The notes beneath the pieces were generated by a model that searched no databases, was not told the DNA's origin, and saw only the letters and a program-made list of their open reading frames with translations. From Bacillota bacterium (lineage in GTDB: Bacteria; Bacillota; Clostridia; Lutisporales; Lutisporaceae), in assembly GCA_029553855.1 (NCBI GenBank), contig JAKPKE010000158.1, positions 1 through 47,048 of the forward strand: 47,048 nucleotides of DNA, in the 5' to 3' direction. Of the stretch, positions 17,010 through 25,846 are shown one piece after another. Both the position numbers and the translations under genes were made by a program. Each line of letters starts with the position of its first letter. The first letter of the stretch is position 1.

Positions 17010-18359
17010 ATGGGTCGCTTATTTGGAACTGACGGGGTAAGAGGAATAGCCAACAAAGAATTGAACTCTACTCTGGCTTTCAACCTTGGGAGGATAGGTG
17101 CATATGTTTTAACCGGAGAAACCCGCCACAAGCCAAGAATTGCCGTAGGAAAGGATACCAGAGTATCGGGGGATATGCTTGAGGCTGCTCTTATCGCCGG
17201 TATATGTTCAATGGGAGCGGAAGCTGTGGTGCTGGGGGTCCAACCTACTCCCGCAGTAGCATATCTCACAAGGCATATGGGATTGGATGCGGGGGTTGTG
17301 ATATCTGCTTCACATAACCCCTTTGAATATAACGGAATAAAGTTCTTTGACAGCAGAGGATTTAAATTGTCCGACCAGTTGGAGGACAAGATAGAAAGCT
17401 TATTGCTGAATCCTGAAAACAGCATACTTAATCCAATTGGTGCAGAAATTGGCAAGAAGGTTGAGATTGACAATGCAGTACATGGATATGTTGATTTTCT
17501 TAAAAGAACCATAGATGTCAACCTAAGGGGACTAAAGATTGCGGTTGACTGTGCAAACGGCGCATCATACATAGCGGCCCCTTCCGTATTGGCGGATCTT
17601 GGCGCCGAAATAGCGGTTATAAATAATAAGCCGGACGGAAAGAACATAAATGTAAAGTGCGGTTCAACACACCCCGAGGGCTTACAGAAATTAGTGGTGG
17701 AATCCGGTGCCCATATCGGATTGGCCTTTGACGGGGATGCCGACAGGCTTATTGCAGTTGACAACAGGGGACGGATAATAAATGGGGACCATATGCTTGC
17801 CATATTTGCGAAGTACTTTAAAGGAAAAGGTGCATTAAGAAAAGATACTATAGTCGGCACCGTAATGAGCAACATGGGCCTTGACATTGCAATGAAGCAG
17901 GAGAAATGCAGCCTGGTTAGGACAGAAGTAGGGGACAGATATGTACTTGAAGAGATGATTGCAAATGGCTACAATATCGGCGGAGAACAATCCGGGCATA
18001 TTATATTCCTGGATTATAATACCACAGGTGACGGGCTTCTGACAGCACTTCAGTTATTGGCTATAGTAAAGGAGATCGGCAAAAAGCTGTCGGATATTTC
18101 GGCCATTATGACAGATTTCCCCCAGGTACTGGTCAATGCAAAGGTTAAGGAGGAGAATAAGGGAAGGTATATGGAGGATAAGGAAATTGCCGATATGATA
18201 ACAAAGCTGAAGGCTAAGCTCAATGATAAGGGAAGAGTGCTCATAAGGCCTTCCGGTACCGAACCCTTAGTAAGGATAATGCTCGAGGGGGAAGACAAAA
18301 CGAAATTGGAGGAAGACGCCGGGAATCTTGCAAGGCTTATAGAGCAGAAATTAGTATAA
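17010..18359 (+). CDS. glmM: Phosphoglucosamine mutase
   Basis: 449 residues. Converts glucosamine-6-phosphate to glucosamine-1-phosphate for UDP-GlcNAc and peptidoglycan synthesis. The N-terminal [14 protein letters not shown], the active phosphoserine loop SASHNP (Ser101), the metal loop DGDADR and the C-terminal phosphate-binding [12 protein letters not shown] are all intact. AAAGGGG precedes the ATG. In many Firmicutes glmM directly follows cdaA-cdaR; here about 10.7 kb of fermentation genes and argS lies between, although all are on the same strand. A terminator follows immediately. Confidence 0.97.
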   Translation: MGRLFGTDGVRGIANKELNSTLAFNLGRIGAYVLTGETRHKPRIAVGKDTRVSGDMLEAALIAGICSMGAEAVVLGVQPTPAVAYLTRHMGLDAGVVISASHNPFEYNGIKFFDSRGFKLSDQLEDKIESLLLNPENSILNPIGAEIGKKVEIDNAVHGYVDFLKRTIDVNLRGLKIAVDCANGASYIAAPSVLADLGAEIAVINNKPDGKNINVKCGSTHPEGLQKLVVESGAHIGLAFDGDADRLIAVDNRGRIINGDHMLAIFAKYFKGKGALRKDTIVGTVMSNMGLDIAMKQEKCSLVRTEVGDRYVLEEMIANGYNIGGEQSGHIIFLDYNTTGDGLLTALQLLAIVKEIGKKLSDISAIMTDFPQVLVNAKVKEENKGRYMEDKEIADMITKLKAKLNDKGRVLIRPSGTEPLVRIMLEGEDKTKLEEDAGNLARLIEQKLV

Positions 18360-18362
18360 GAA

Positions 18363-18391
18363 TTAAAAGGGACTGTTGCAGTCCTTTTTAA
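18363..18391 (+). terminator. Terminator after glmM
   Basis: TTAAAAGGGACTG and CAGTCCTTTTTAA form a 13-bp stem with one G-U pair and a TTG loop; the T-run is inside the 3' arm. Confidence 0.8.
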
Positions 18392-18394
18392 TTT

Positions 18395-18719
18395 AAGTGC
18401 CCGCGCCAGAATTTTCTCGCACACTCGAAAAAGGCGCATGGGCAGCAAATGCGGCAAAGCCGCCTTTGTTCTTCTTTGTTCTTTACTGTAAGTTCCGGGT
18501 AAAAAGGCATAAGAACTAAACATATAAAGCAGTAACCGAAATAAGTTCTAAAGCACGATGCCTGGTATATCAACGAATTATCGAAAAATCTGATGTCCTA
18601 ATATGTTCTTGAGATAATAATGTCATAAATTAAAGGAATATTCACTCGAATATAGAAGTAGTAAGTATTAGGAGCTAATATAATAATTATTAGGGTATTA
18701 TTATGGTTATGAAAAAAAG
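18395..18719. other. Intergenic spacer, no gene seen
   Basis: A 325-nt spacer. It contains a GC-rich stretch with TGCCCGCGCC and GGCGCATGGGCA able to form an imperfect hairpin (about 18398-18448) and a short GCGGCAAAGCCGC dyad; the rest is AT-rich. A 61-codon minus-strand frame (18388-18573) lacks a ribosome-binding site and is not called. The stretch just before 18720 has no clear promoter or strong ribosome-binding site. Confidence 0.5.
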
Positions 18720-20114
18720 TTGAAAACATTAACAAATAAGGTCTTTATTGTTCTAAGCATGCTGTGGATGGTACTTTTTGTTTGGTATGGACCAAAACTG
18801 GGGGTATTGTCTATTAACGGGCAATTCAAGCTTGAACTTCAGAATGTATATATAGTAGCATACGGTATTTGCGGACTTATACTTACATTTTTGTGTAAGG
18901 CTGAAAACTATATTATAGTGGCAAAGCTCGGGATTATTGGAACATTTGCAGGTTTTATAATTGTTGTAACAAATGGGCTGTCATTTTTGACACTTTCTGG
19001 TGTTTTAATAATGGCTGTATTTTCAGCAGCCTTTACATTAAGTATTTTTTATTTGTTTTTATATGAGTTAACTTCCAGGGAGCAGGAACGAGTTGCTGTT
19101 TATATAATTGCAGTAAATGCAATTATGCAGTTCATTTCATCTCTCGGTCTATCCAGGATTAAAGATTACGCTTTTAATGCTCTGTCCTTTATCCTCCTGA
19201 TTAGTATTTTCATATGTACCACTAAACTTGAAAAAGTTAATTATAACATAAAATACGAAGCAAAATATAAGCATGCGCCTGTTATTGCATTGTACGGAGC
19301 TTTTCTTATTGTATTTGCAGTTCAGTTCCTTAACGGGGTTGCCGTAATAGTCCTTCATTACAAATCCTTTTATGAATCCGGCAGTTATTTATTTTTCTAC
19401 GCAGGTCAATTTTTGGCTGCCGTAATGGTATATATATTAATAGTAAAAATGTCTTTAAAAATCATGGATCTTTTAAGTATTTATTTTTTTTCTGCCATAT
19501 GCGGGTTTGTTTTGATAATGATATCAAAAAGCGCAGGATTTAACTTTATTGATATAGGAATTATTTTTCTCGGGTATTGTGAGATTGGTACTATTCTTGA
19601 ATGGCTGATAACCGCTTCAATATGCAGGAAATACAGAAGCATTTGGGTGTTAAGAGGTTTTTTATTTGCTTTTGCATTATCAATAGCAGCGGTTGCAGCT
19701 GCAGGCTCATTTCTTGTAAATCAAACAGAAAATCTTTTTTACATTCTGGCGACGGCGGTATCACTTTTGTTCGTATCTGTAATTTTCATGTTCATACCGC
19801 TTTTTAACCGGTTGCATATGGAGCTTTTGCAAGAGGATGAGTTATCCTTGGAGAATGATATTCTTTCGGAACAGAAGGATAAAGGAACCTTACCAAAACA
19901 AAAAGAATCTACTGAAATTATTTGCTTAGATGTCTTGACAAAAAGAGAAATAGAGATAACAAAGCTTTTGCTTGAAGGATATACGGCACCACAGATAGCC
20001 GACATTCTTGAAATAAAACTCAATACCACAAAAGTGCATATAAGAAACGCCTATGACAAATTGGAGGTAAACAGCCGCCCGGAATTATTCATCAGATACG
20101 GCGATAAAATATAA
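18720..20114 (+). CDS. LuxR-family regulator with a multi-spanning membrane N-terminal domain
   Basis: 464 residues. The first 375 or so residues are hydrophobic, with about ten to twelve predicted membrane segments resembling a transporter-like sensor. The C-terminus is a LuxR/GerE helix-turn-helix: LTKREIEITKLLLEGYTAPQIADIL followed by KVHIRNAYDKLEV. This layout suggests a membrane-bound one-component regulator that senses something at the membrane and binds DNA through its tail. The start is uncertain: TTG at 18720 has no good ribosome-binding site, and the next ATG (18759) has none either. A terminator follows. The adjacent LamG gene is the nearest candidate target, but this is a guess. 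Confidence 0.85.
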   Translation: MKTLTNKVFIVLSMLWMVLFVWYGPKLGVLSINGQFKLELQNVYIVAYGICGLILTFLCKAENYIIVAKLGIIGTFAGFIIVVTNGLSFLTLSGVLIMAVFSAAFTLSIFYLFLYELTSREQERVAVYIIAVNAIMQFISSLGLSRIKDYAFNALSFILLISIFICTTKLEKVNYNIKYEAKYKHAPVIALYGAFLIVFAVQFLNGVAVIVLHYKSFYESGSYLFFYAGQFLAAVMVYILIVKMSLKIMDLLSIYFFSAICGFVLIMISKSAGFNFIDIGIIFLGYCEIGTILEWLITASICRKYRSIWVLRGFLFAFALSIAAVAAAGSFLVNQTENLFYILATAVSLLFVSVIFMFIPLFNRLHMELLQEDELSLENDILSEQKDKGTLPKQKESTEIICLDVLTKREIEITKLLLEGYTAPQIADILEIKLNTTKVHIRNAYDKLEVNSRPELFIRYGDKI

Positions 20115-20144
20115 ATCAAAACTGAATAAGTGTATATAAAATAA

Positions 20145-20190
20145 CAAAAGCATTTTGGTTTTTACCATAAATGCTTTTGCTATTTTTATT
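20145..20190 (+). terminator. Terminator after the membrane LuxR-type gene
   Basis: CAAAAGCATTT (20145-20155) pairs with AAATGCTTTTG (20169-20179), followed by CTATTTTTATT. Confidence 0.85.
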
Positions 20191-20449
20191 ATTGCTCTAA
20201 GCTCTGTGTGAACTAAGAATACAGTTATCATTTACATAACTAACACGAAGGTGTTATAAGAATATATTCAAAACTAACCCTTTCGTGTGTTGAGTAATAT
20301 TTTGAATTTATTTAATATGAGTACAGCACTGAATTTAATGAGGACAAGCGCGGAAATGCGGCAGATGAAGAGGAGAGGAGACAAAATATTGCATGTATAT
20401 GAATCGTACAAGGGCAATTCTAAAAGAAAAATTTAAGGAGGTCAGTAAA
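20191..20449. other. Leader region of the LamG gene with a small palindrome
   Basis: No gene. TAACAC-GAAG-GTGTTA (20241-20256) is a perfect 6-bp dyad, and a related TTCGTGTGTT lies at about 20281-20290. It has no T-run, so an operator or mRNA leader hairpin is more likely than a terminator. No clear -35/-10 pair was found. Confidence 0.4.
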
Positions 20450-23107
20450 ATGAGGTTTAAAAAGATTTTTGTTTTTTCCATACTGTTTATATTCGTTTTT
20501 ATGTCCGTCTTTGCCGTTGACGGCATACATGATGCACAGGCGGAAAGCAAGGGAGAGTTAGTGGCACATTATACTTTTGATGGGGATTTGAAAGACTCTT
20601 CCGGAAAGGGAAATCACGGCACCGCGGAAGGCAATATAACCTTTGAGGAGGGCAAAATCGGAAAAGCTGCAAGATTTGACGGTTCAAGCTATATTGAAGT
20701 AAAAGACAGCGATTCTTTGGACCTGACGGATGGCTTTACTTTTGCTATGTGGCTTAATAAAGAAGAAATCAAGTCTAACCTGCCTTATACGCCAATTTTA
20801 AATAAAGGCGGATCCGTCTTATCACCCTATAGGCTTGACCTGGTTTTAGGCCATAGGACTCCCGGGATTTTTTTAGTAGATGAAAGCAGAAGTTGGAGTA
20901 ATGAATTCCGCTCCGATAATATAAATATAAGCAACCGCTGGACCCACTTGTCGGTTACATGGGATGGGGAAAAGGCAAGATTTTATATAGACGGAGATCT
21001 CAAAGGTTTAGTAAAAACAGAAGGAACAGATTGCTTGAAATGCAACAATGAAGCTCTGATTATCGGTATGATTACCGACCAATCAACGGCTATTTACAAG
21101 GGTAGGATGGATGATCTTAGGATTTACAATTACGCTCTATCCGCATCTGATATCAGCGAATTGGTCAAAGCAAAACCGCCGGCAGAAACACAGACCGAAA
21201 CTCCGAAAGAGACTGAAAAGCCCAAAGAGACCGAAAAACCTAAAGAGGATGAAAAGCCCAAAGAGACTGAACCTGCTGCACAACAGGAAGATAAACCCGC
21301 AGCGGATTTATCTAAAGGGCTTGTGGCATATTATCCCTTTGAAGGAAACTGCAATGATTTATCAGGTAATAATAATCACGGCACCGAAGAAGGCAAGTTT
21401 ACTTTTGCCGATGGCAAAGTCGGAAAAGCTGCAAGATTTGACGGTTCAAGCTATATTGAAGTAAAAGACAGCAGCTCCTTAGACCTGACGGATGGTCTGA
21501 CTTTTTCGGTGTGGGTTTACAGAGAAGAAGTCGAGTCTAAACTACCTTATACGCCAATTTTAAATAAAGGCGGAAACGTATTATCACCCTATAGGTTTGA
21601 CCTGGTTTTAGGCCATAGGACCCCCGGGGTTTCTTTAGTAGATGAAAGCAGAAGTTGGAGCAAGAGCTATAGCGCCAATAAAATAGTAGTCGACACCCAA
21701 AACTGGACTCATGTGGCGGCTACATGGGACGGAACCAGAATAAAGTTTTATGAAAACGGAGCTCTTGGAGGATTAAAAGAAACAACAGAAGTAGACTTCT
21801 TGCGCAGCAACGATGAAGAACTGATTATCGGTATGATTACCGATCAATCAACGGCTATTTATGATGGAATGATGGATGAGCTGAGGATTTATAACAGGGC
21901 ACTGTCCTATGAAGAAATAAAATTATTATATGACGGAAAACCGTTAGCATCAACACAGACCGAAACAACAGCACAACAGATTACACCTGCAGCTGTAGTA
22001 TCTGACGGCCTTGTGGCATATTATCCTTTTGAAGGCAACTGCAATGATTTTTCAGGCAAGAACAATCACGGCAACGCAGAAGGCAATCTGACCTTTGTTG
22101 ATGCCAAGGTTGGAAAAGGTATTAAGTTTGATGGTGCAAGCTATATTGATATAAAAGACAGCGATTCATTGGATCTGACGGATGGCCTGACTTTTGCGGT
22201 GTGGATTTACAGGGAAGAAGATCCCACCAACAGCCCTTATACGACAATTTTATGTAAAGACGAGAGCTATTCTGATTTACCCTATCGCCTCATCCTAGAA
22301 TATGGTCATCGTAGACCCGGAGTGTCTCTGAGAGATGAAAGCTCAAGCTCTTATAACAATTTTAGCTCCAATACAGTAGTGGATATTAAAAACTGGACTC
22401 ATGTAGCTGTTACATGGAACGGAAGCAATTTGAAATTTTATAAAAATGGAGTCTTTGCAGATTCAACAGAAACAGAAAGAGTGAGCAGCTTATATTGCAA
22501 CAATCAAAATTTACTTATCGGTATATTAGCTGCAGATTCTACCGTTTTTTTCAATGGAATGATGGATGAGGTAAGGATTTATAACAGAGCGCTGTCCGAT
22601 GGCGAAGTAAAATTGTTATACGATGCAAAAGCGGCAGCGGTAAAACCTCAGGAAGCACCGGCTATCCCCGATATGCTTAGCGACATTGTTCCTGTTTCAG
22701 AGGATGGGAAAATACCCGCAATTTCAGTGATACTTCAGTTGGACAATCCCAAAATGTATGTAAACGGTGTTGAAAAGGAAATAGATCCCGGATACGGTAC
22801 AAAGCCTGCAGTAATTGAAGGCAGGACAGTGCTGCCCATAAGAGCCATAATGGAGTCCCTGGGCGGAAAGGTAGGATGGGTTCAGGACGAGAAAAAAATA
22901 ACAATCGATTTAAACGGCAGCAATATTTCCATGTGGTTAAACAAGAAGGATTACTATGTAAACGGAGTTAAACAAACACTAGATGTGGCACCCGTATCTA
23001 TAAATTCCCGAACCTTACTGCCTCTAAGACCCGTACTGGAAAACCTCGGGTACACTGTTTTTTGGAACAATGCCTTAAAAGCTGTGATAATAGTATCTCC
23101 GAATTAA
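20450..23107 (+). CDS. Secreted protein with three LamG (concanavalin-A-like) domains and a C-terminal copper amine oxidase-N-like domain
   Basis: 885 residues. A signal peptide (FSILFIFVFMSVFAVDG region) is followed by three LamG modules (about 38-230, 272-470, 490-690), each starting with VAHYTFDG or VAYYPFEGNCND and ending in MDDLRIYN or MDELRIYNRALS. Modules 1 and 2 are joined by a charged Pro/Glu/Lys-rich linker (TETPKETEKPKETE repeats). The last 150 residues carry the copper amine oxidase N-terminal-like stalk domain, seen in GRTVLPIRAIMESLGGKVGW and SRTLLPLRPVLENLGYTVFW. It is probably a surface protein binding carbohydrate or matrix. The ATG at 20450 has TTAAGGAGG upstream. Modules 1 and 2 are nearly identical in long DNA stretches. 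Confidence 0.9.
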   Translation: MRFKKIFVFSILFIFVFMSVFAVDGIHDAQAESKGELVAHYTFDGDLKDSSGKGNHGTAEGNITFEEGKIGKAARFDGSSYIEVKDSDSLDLTDGFTFAMWLNKEEIKSNLPYTPILNKGGSVLSPYRLDLVLGHRTPGIFLVDESRSWSNEFRSDNINISNRWTHLSVTWDGEKARFYIDGDLKGLVKTEGTDCLKCNNEALIIGMITDQSTAIYKGRMDDLRIYNYALSASDISELVKAKPPAETQTETPKETEKPKETEKPKEDEKPKETEPAAQQEDKPAADLSKGLVAYYPFEGNCNDLSGNNNHGTEEGKFTFADGKVGKAARFDGSSYIEVKDSSSLDLTDGLTFSVWVYREEVESKLPYTPILNKGGNVLSPYRFDLVLGHRTPGVSLVDESRSWSKSYSANKIVVDTQNWTHVAATWDGTRIKFYENGALGGLKETTEVDFLRSNDEELIIGMITDQSTAIYDGMMDELRIYNRALSYEEIKLLYDGKPLASTQTETTAQQITPAAVVSDGLVAYYPFEGNCNDFSGKNNHGNAEGNLTFVDAKVGKGIKFDGASYIDIKDSDSLDLTDGLTFAVWIYREEDPTNSPYTTILCKDESYSDLPYRLILEYGHRRPGVSLRDESSSSYNNFSSNTVVDIKNWTHVAVTWNGSNLKFYKNGVFADSTETERVSSLYCNNQNLLIGILAADSTVFFNGMMDEVRIYNRALSDGEVKLLYDAKAAAVKPQEAPAIPDMLSDIVPVSEDGKIPAISVILQLDNPKMYVNGVEKEIDPGYGTKPAVIEGRTVLPIRAIMESLGGKVGWVQDEKKITIDLNGSNISMWLNKKDYYVNGVKQTLDVAPVSINSRTLLPLRPVLENLGYTVFWNNALKAVIIVSPN

Positions 23108-23143
23108 ACCACATACAAGCGTATATTTAAATTAGTAAATTAG

Positions 23144-23209
23144 TGCCAGGCTCCAAGGTTATTAGGTTACTATGCTTATTCAGTTAACTGATAACCTTTG
23201 CGCCTGGCA
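23144..23209. repeat. 66-bp imperfect inverted repeat
   Basis: TGCCAGGC (23144-23151) and AAGGTTAT (23155-23162) pair with ATAACCTT (23191-23198) and GCCTGGCA (23202-23209), separated by a symmetric 3x3 internal loop (TCC/TGC). The 28-nt loop contains the palindrome CAGTTAACTG. There is no T-run. It may be a structured RNA leader for the lipoprotein gene or a small mobile-element remnant. Confidence 0.65.
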
Positions 23210-23258
23210 ATCAAATTCCTTTGAGAAACAATCGATTGCAAGGAGAGGAATAAGGGGT

Positions 23259-23873
23259 ATGAAAAGAATATTAATTTTGATAGCAACAGTACTTTTGATC
23301 TTTGCATTGGCTGCATGTGCTGCGAAGCAGTCAGGGCAACCGGCCGGCAGTCAGCAAACCGGCAGTAATGAGAATGCGCCAAGCAGCGAAAAAAATGACA
23401 AAGGTGATTCACAGAATAAAGATACAATAAAATCAGGCAGTGCTAAGAAAATAGATATAGACAAGGCAAATACGGGAATAATCAATGAAGCTGCTATTCC
23501 AGAGGGATATAGAAAGGATTTAGTCCCTATCGTACCCGGAAGTGAAATATATGGCGAACAGGAGGGCGTATATACATATACGGACCCTTCAAGGTTTCAT
23601 CTGGTATGCCTTTCGGAAGAAAAAATGGAGGATATAGTGGAATTCTACAAAGAAGTAATGAAAAATGCTGAGGATAAAAGGGAAGAAACATCTAATCCAA
23701 ATGACTGCTTCCTTGACGGAATAATAGATAATACATTGTTTACTATTTTGATAAAAAGAGAAGGTGAAGAATATGGAGGTAATTTCGACAAAAAATTCAA
23801 GACAAGTATTTTCATAGATTTACAGATGTGTACAGATGAAGAAATAGAGAATCTTAAACTGAATTTGAATTAA
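23259..23873 (+). CDS. Putative lipoprotein of unknown function
   Basis: 204 residues. A basic start (MKRILILIA), a hydrophobic core and the lipobox LAAC at about residues 17-20 indicate a type II signal and lipid anchor. A disordered Ser/Asn/Lys/Asp-rich linker follows to about residue 75, then a compact domain with VPGSEIYGEQEGVYTY and a C-terminal alpha/beta part. No catalytic motif recognised. I start at the ATG at 23259 with AGGAGAGG upstream; the longer frame would extend into the inverted repeat. It lies alone between the LamG gene and a small membrane protein. Confidence 0.7.
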   Translation: MKRILILIATVLLIFALAACAAKQSGQPAGSQQTGSNENAPSSEKNDKGDSQNKDTIKSGSAKKIDIDKANTGIINEAAIPEGYRKDLVPIVPGSEIYGEQEGVYTYTDPSRFHLVCLSEEKMEDIVEFYKEVMKNAEDKREETSNPNDCFLDGIIDNTLFTILIKREGEEYGGNFDKKFKTSIFIDLQMCTDEEIENLKLNLN

Positions 23874-24037
23874 TTCATAAATGCACAGATGGACAGATGA
23901 GGGCTGACATTTATTATTAGAGAATTCTTTGAAAAAAATGATTTGATAATATACATAAGAATTTTTATCTGATGACTAATATTCTTAAAATCTCTGATTA
24001 TTCGCGTATGTGGTTGTTAATTAAGGGGGTTTTAAAA

Positions 24038-24406
24038 TTGAGTATGAACTCAAATAGTAACAATAGAAATTCTTCCTTTTTCGGTTTGGACGAAAATGTG
24101 GCGGGGCTCTTAACCTACACTGTTGGTTTTGTATCAGGCATTACGTTTTTCGTTTTGGGAAAAAACAGCAGATTCGTAAGGTTTCACGCTATGCAGTCAA
24201 TTTTATTATCCATCATATATGTAATAATGTTTTTTGTACTTGCAATTATTCCGGTAATAGGATGGTTCATGTTCATATTGATAATGCCGATGGCTTTGAT
24301 ATTATGGATTGCATTCATGATCAAGGCATATAGGCGCGAATATTTCAGGATTCCAATAATTACTGCCATAGTGAATAAACAAATTTCGAAATCTGAAAAG
24401 CAATGA
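24038..24406 (+). CDS. DUF4870-like small membrane protein
   Basis: About 122 residues, with a hydrophilic Asn/Ser-rich start and three membrane segments: GLLTYTVGFVSGITFFVLG, then an amphipathic VRFHAMQSILLSI region typical of the DUF4870/Tic20-like proteins, then two more segments. The last part is basic. The start is probably TTG at 24038: AAGGGGGT (24023-24030) is 7 nt upstream, against 13 nt for the ATG at 24044. The function of the family is unknown. It converges on the permease pair and shares a hairpin terminator with it. Confidence 0.8.
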   Translation: MSMNSNSNNRNSSFFGLDENVAGLLTYTVGFVSGITFFVLGKNSRFVRFHAMQSILLSIIYVIMFFVLAIIPVIGWFMFILIMPMALILWIAFMIKAYRREYFRIPIITAIVNKQISKSEKQ

Positions 24407-24438
24407 GCGCTTGCGCACAATTCACACAAGCACTCATT
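24402..24438. terminator. Shared hairpin between convergent genes
   Basis: AATGAGCGCTTG (24402-24413) and CAAGCACTCATT (24427-24438) form a 12-bp stem with one mismatch. The first arm contains the stop codon of the DUF4870-like gene. The T-run is weak on both sides. Confidence 0.55.
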
Positions 24439-24493
24439 GAATATATTTGCCGATTTAAATAAACTGATGACCTTTGAACCCGGTACCTGAATT

Positions 24494-25255
24494 TCATTCG
24501 ATGTTAGTTAAATTCGGCTCACTTATGCAAGTATATTTGATTGCCTTTGATGGACATTTTTCAATTGCTCCATTTACGGCTTTCACTTCTTCTTCAATAA
24601 TATCTTGATTAATGATATTTGCTTTTTTATTGTCAATTTTAAAATATCCCGGTGCTATTTTTACACAGAGTCCGCAGCCAATGCAGTATTCCGAAGAAAT
24701 ATCAAGAATACCTGCTTTTGCGTCTTTTTTTATGTCTTCTGACGGAAGATCCTCCTTTTTAATTAGCTTTGAAGTAATATAACCCATTATAAAAATGGAT
24801 ATTGTGGTTAGTATCCACCTAAAGATCATAAATTTAGGGCCGAGGAATTTGGTTTCGTTAAGGAGCATGGGTACTTTAACAACAGCCCAGGTGCTCAGAA
24901 GTATTACAATATTGGAAATGCTTGCCCCTTTCGAAAGCAGGGCCTTACATACCGGAAACGCCGCATAAATCGGACCTGCCGAAAAACTGCCAAGGAGAAA
25001 AGAGAGTATAGAGCCTTTAATGCCGGAGTTGCTGCCTAAATTTTTCTCTATTGTTTTCTTTGGGACCCAGGCTGTTATAAGTGCGGTCAGCAGCAATACA
25101 ACCGGCATAATCATCAGCATTTCTTTTATATAATACAAGCTGTTTTGAAGGGATTGTACTGCCTTATCCGGCATGAACATTGATAATACAATATATGAAA
25201 ATACTACTATAGTTAAAAGTCTGTTGGTTTTTATAAACTGCATTATATTGCTCAT
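24494..25255 (-). CDS. ArsP-family half-permease fused to a C-terminal [4Fe-4S] ferredoxin domain
   Basis: 253 residues. Residues 1 to about 165 form a membrane domain with five to six segments and the motif FPVCKALLSKGAS ... PKFMIFRWI, typical of the permease family PF03773 (ArsP-like). A charged linker leads to a ferredoxin-like tail: CIGCGLCVKIAPGYF and a later CPSKAI supply a four-cysteine [4Fe-4S] site. The permease half is homologous to the upstream gene (25252-25734), so the two probably assemble as a pseudo-symmetric transporter. The genes overlap by 4 nt (ATGA). A redox-sensing or electron-coupled transport role is inference. No arsenic genes are nearby, so the substrate is unknown. 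Confidence 0.85.
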   Translation of the reverse strand: MSNIMQFIKTNRLLTIVVFSYIVLSMFMPDKAVQSLQNSLYYIKEMLMIMPVVLLLTALITAWVPKKTIEKNLGSNSGIKGSILSFLLGSFSAGPIYAAFPVCKALLSKGASISNIVILLSTWAVVKVPMLLNETKFLGPKFMIFRWILTTISIFIMGYITSKLIKKEDLPSEDIKKDAKAGILDISSEYCIGCGLCVKIAPGYFKIDNKKANIINQDIIEEEVKAVNGAIEKCPSKAIKYTCISEPNLTNIE

Positions 25256-25734
25256 AATACCACCCCCATGACCAAAGCAATTGCTACTGCAAATATAAAA
25301 CTTAATGAATTTCTTATTATAGTAAATTTAGCGCCGAATTCTTTTTTTTCAAGGGGGAATGTAACTATTCCCACCATGGTCAGTGTGGTCAGGAATGCCA
25401 CGACCGGAACCATGCTTGCCCCGGCATTTACTAAAGATCCTGCCAGCGGAAAAGCGACGAAGGCCGGTATCAGGGTAATACACCCTACGAGAGCAAAAAC
25501 GACGGTTGTTGCTATGGAATTTGATTGCCCTGCATACTGCTTTATTGCTTCCGGAGGGATAAAAGTCAGGATCAGGCCTATTAATAACAAAATGGCTATA
25601 ATTTCTCCTGCCATATGCTTCATCATGCCTCCCGACATTTTTACGGCATTAAAGGTTTTTTTCCTGTCTTTGATAATAGATACTAAAAGCCAGATCAGTG
25701 TTATAATCCAGAAGATTACAGTGAAGATGTCCAT
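25252..25734 (-). CDS. ArsP-family half-permease
   Basis: 160 residues, roughly half a PF03773 permease, with four to five membrane segments. The motif FPLAGSLVNAGASMV ... EFGAKFTIIRN corresponds to the same positions in the downstream partner. It starts with an ATG at 25734 preceded by GGGGGT, and overlaps the ferredoxin-tailed partner by 4 nt. It is divergently transcribed from a Crp/Fnr regulator, which is probably its controller. A 27-codon open frame precedes it by 1 nt. What it moves is not visible in the sequence. Confidence 0.85.
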   Translation of the reverse strand: MDIFTVIFWIITLIWLLVSIIKDRKKTFNAVKMSGGMMKHMAGEIIAILLLIGLILTFIPPEAIKQYAGQSNSIATTVVFALVGCITLIPAFVAFPLAGSLVNAGASMVPVVAFLTTLTMVGIVTFPLEKKEFGAKFTIIRNSLSFIFAVAIALVMGVVL

Positions 25735-25735
25735 G

Positions 25736-25819
25736 CTATATACCCCCGCAATTCTTAGGGTTCAATGATTTTACCACGAAGAACTCCAAAATATCATTAT
25801 CAAAGATATTTACGTTCAT
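25736..25819 (-). CDS. Possible 27-residue leader or small protein at the head of the permease operon
   Basis: Frame ATG (25819) to TAG (25738-25736): 27 residues, starting MNVNIFDNDILEFF and containing one Cys near the end. A good AAAGGGG ribosome-binding site lies 7 nt upstream. The stop is 1 nt from the permease ATG, so translation could be coupled. It could be a regulatory leader peptide or a real small protein; it could also be chance, given its length. Conservation upstream of related permease pairs would decide. Confidence 0.4.
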   Translation of the reverse strand: MNVNIFDNDILEFFVVKSLNPKNCGGI

Positions 25820-25846
25820 TTTAAAACCCCTTTCATTCTTAAATTT

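Noticed and set aside
24494-25734. Arsenic resistance operon
   Set aside because: The permeases are ArsP-like, but no arsR, arsM or arsC gene adjoins; a Crp/Fnr regulator is present instead.
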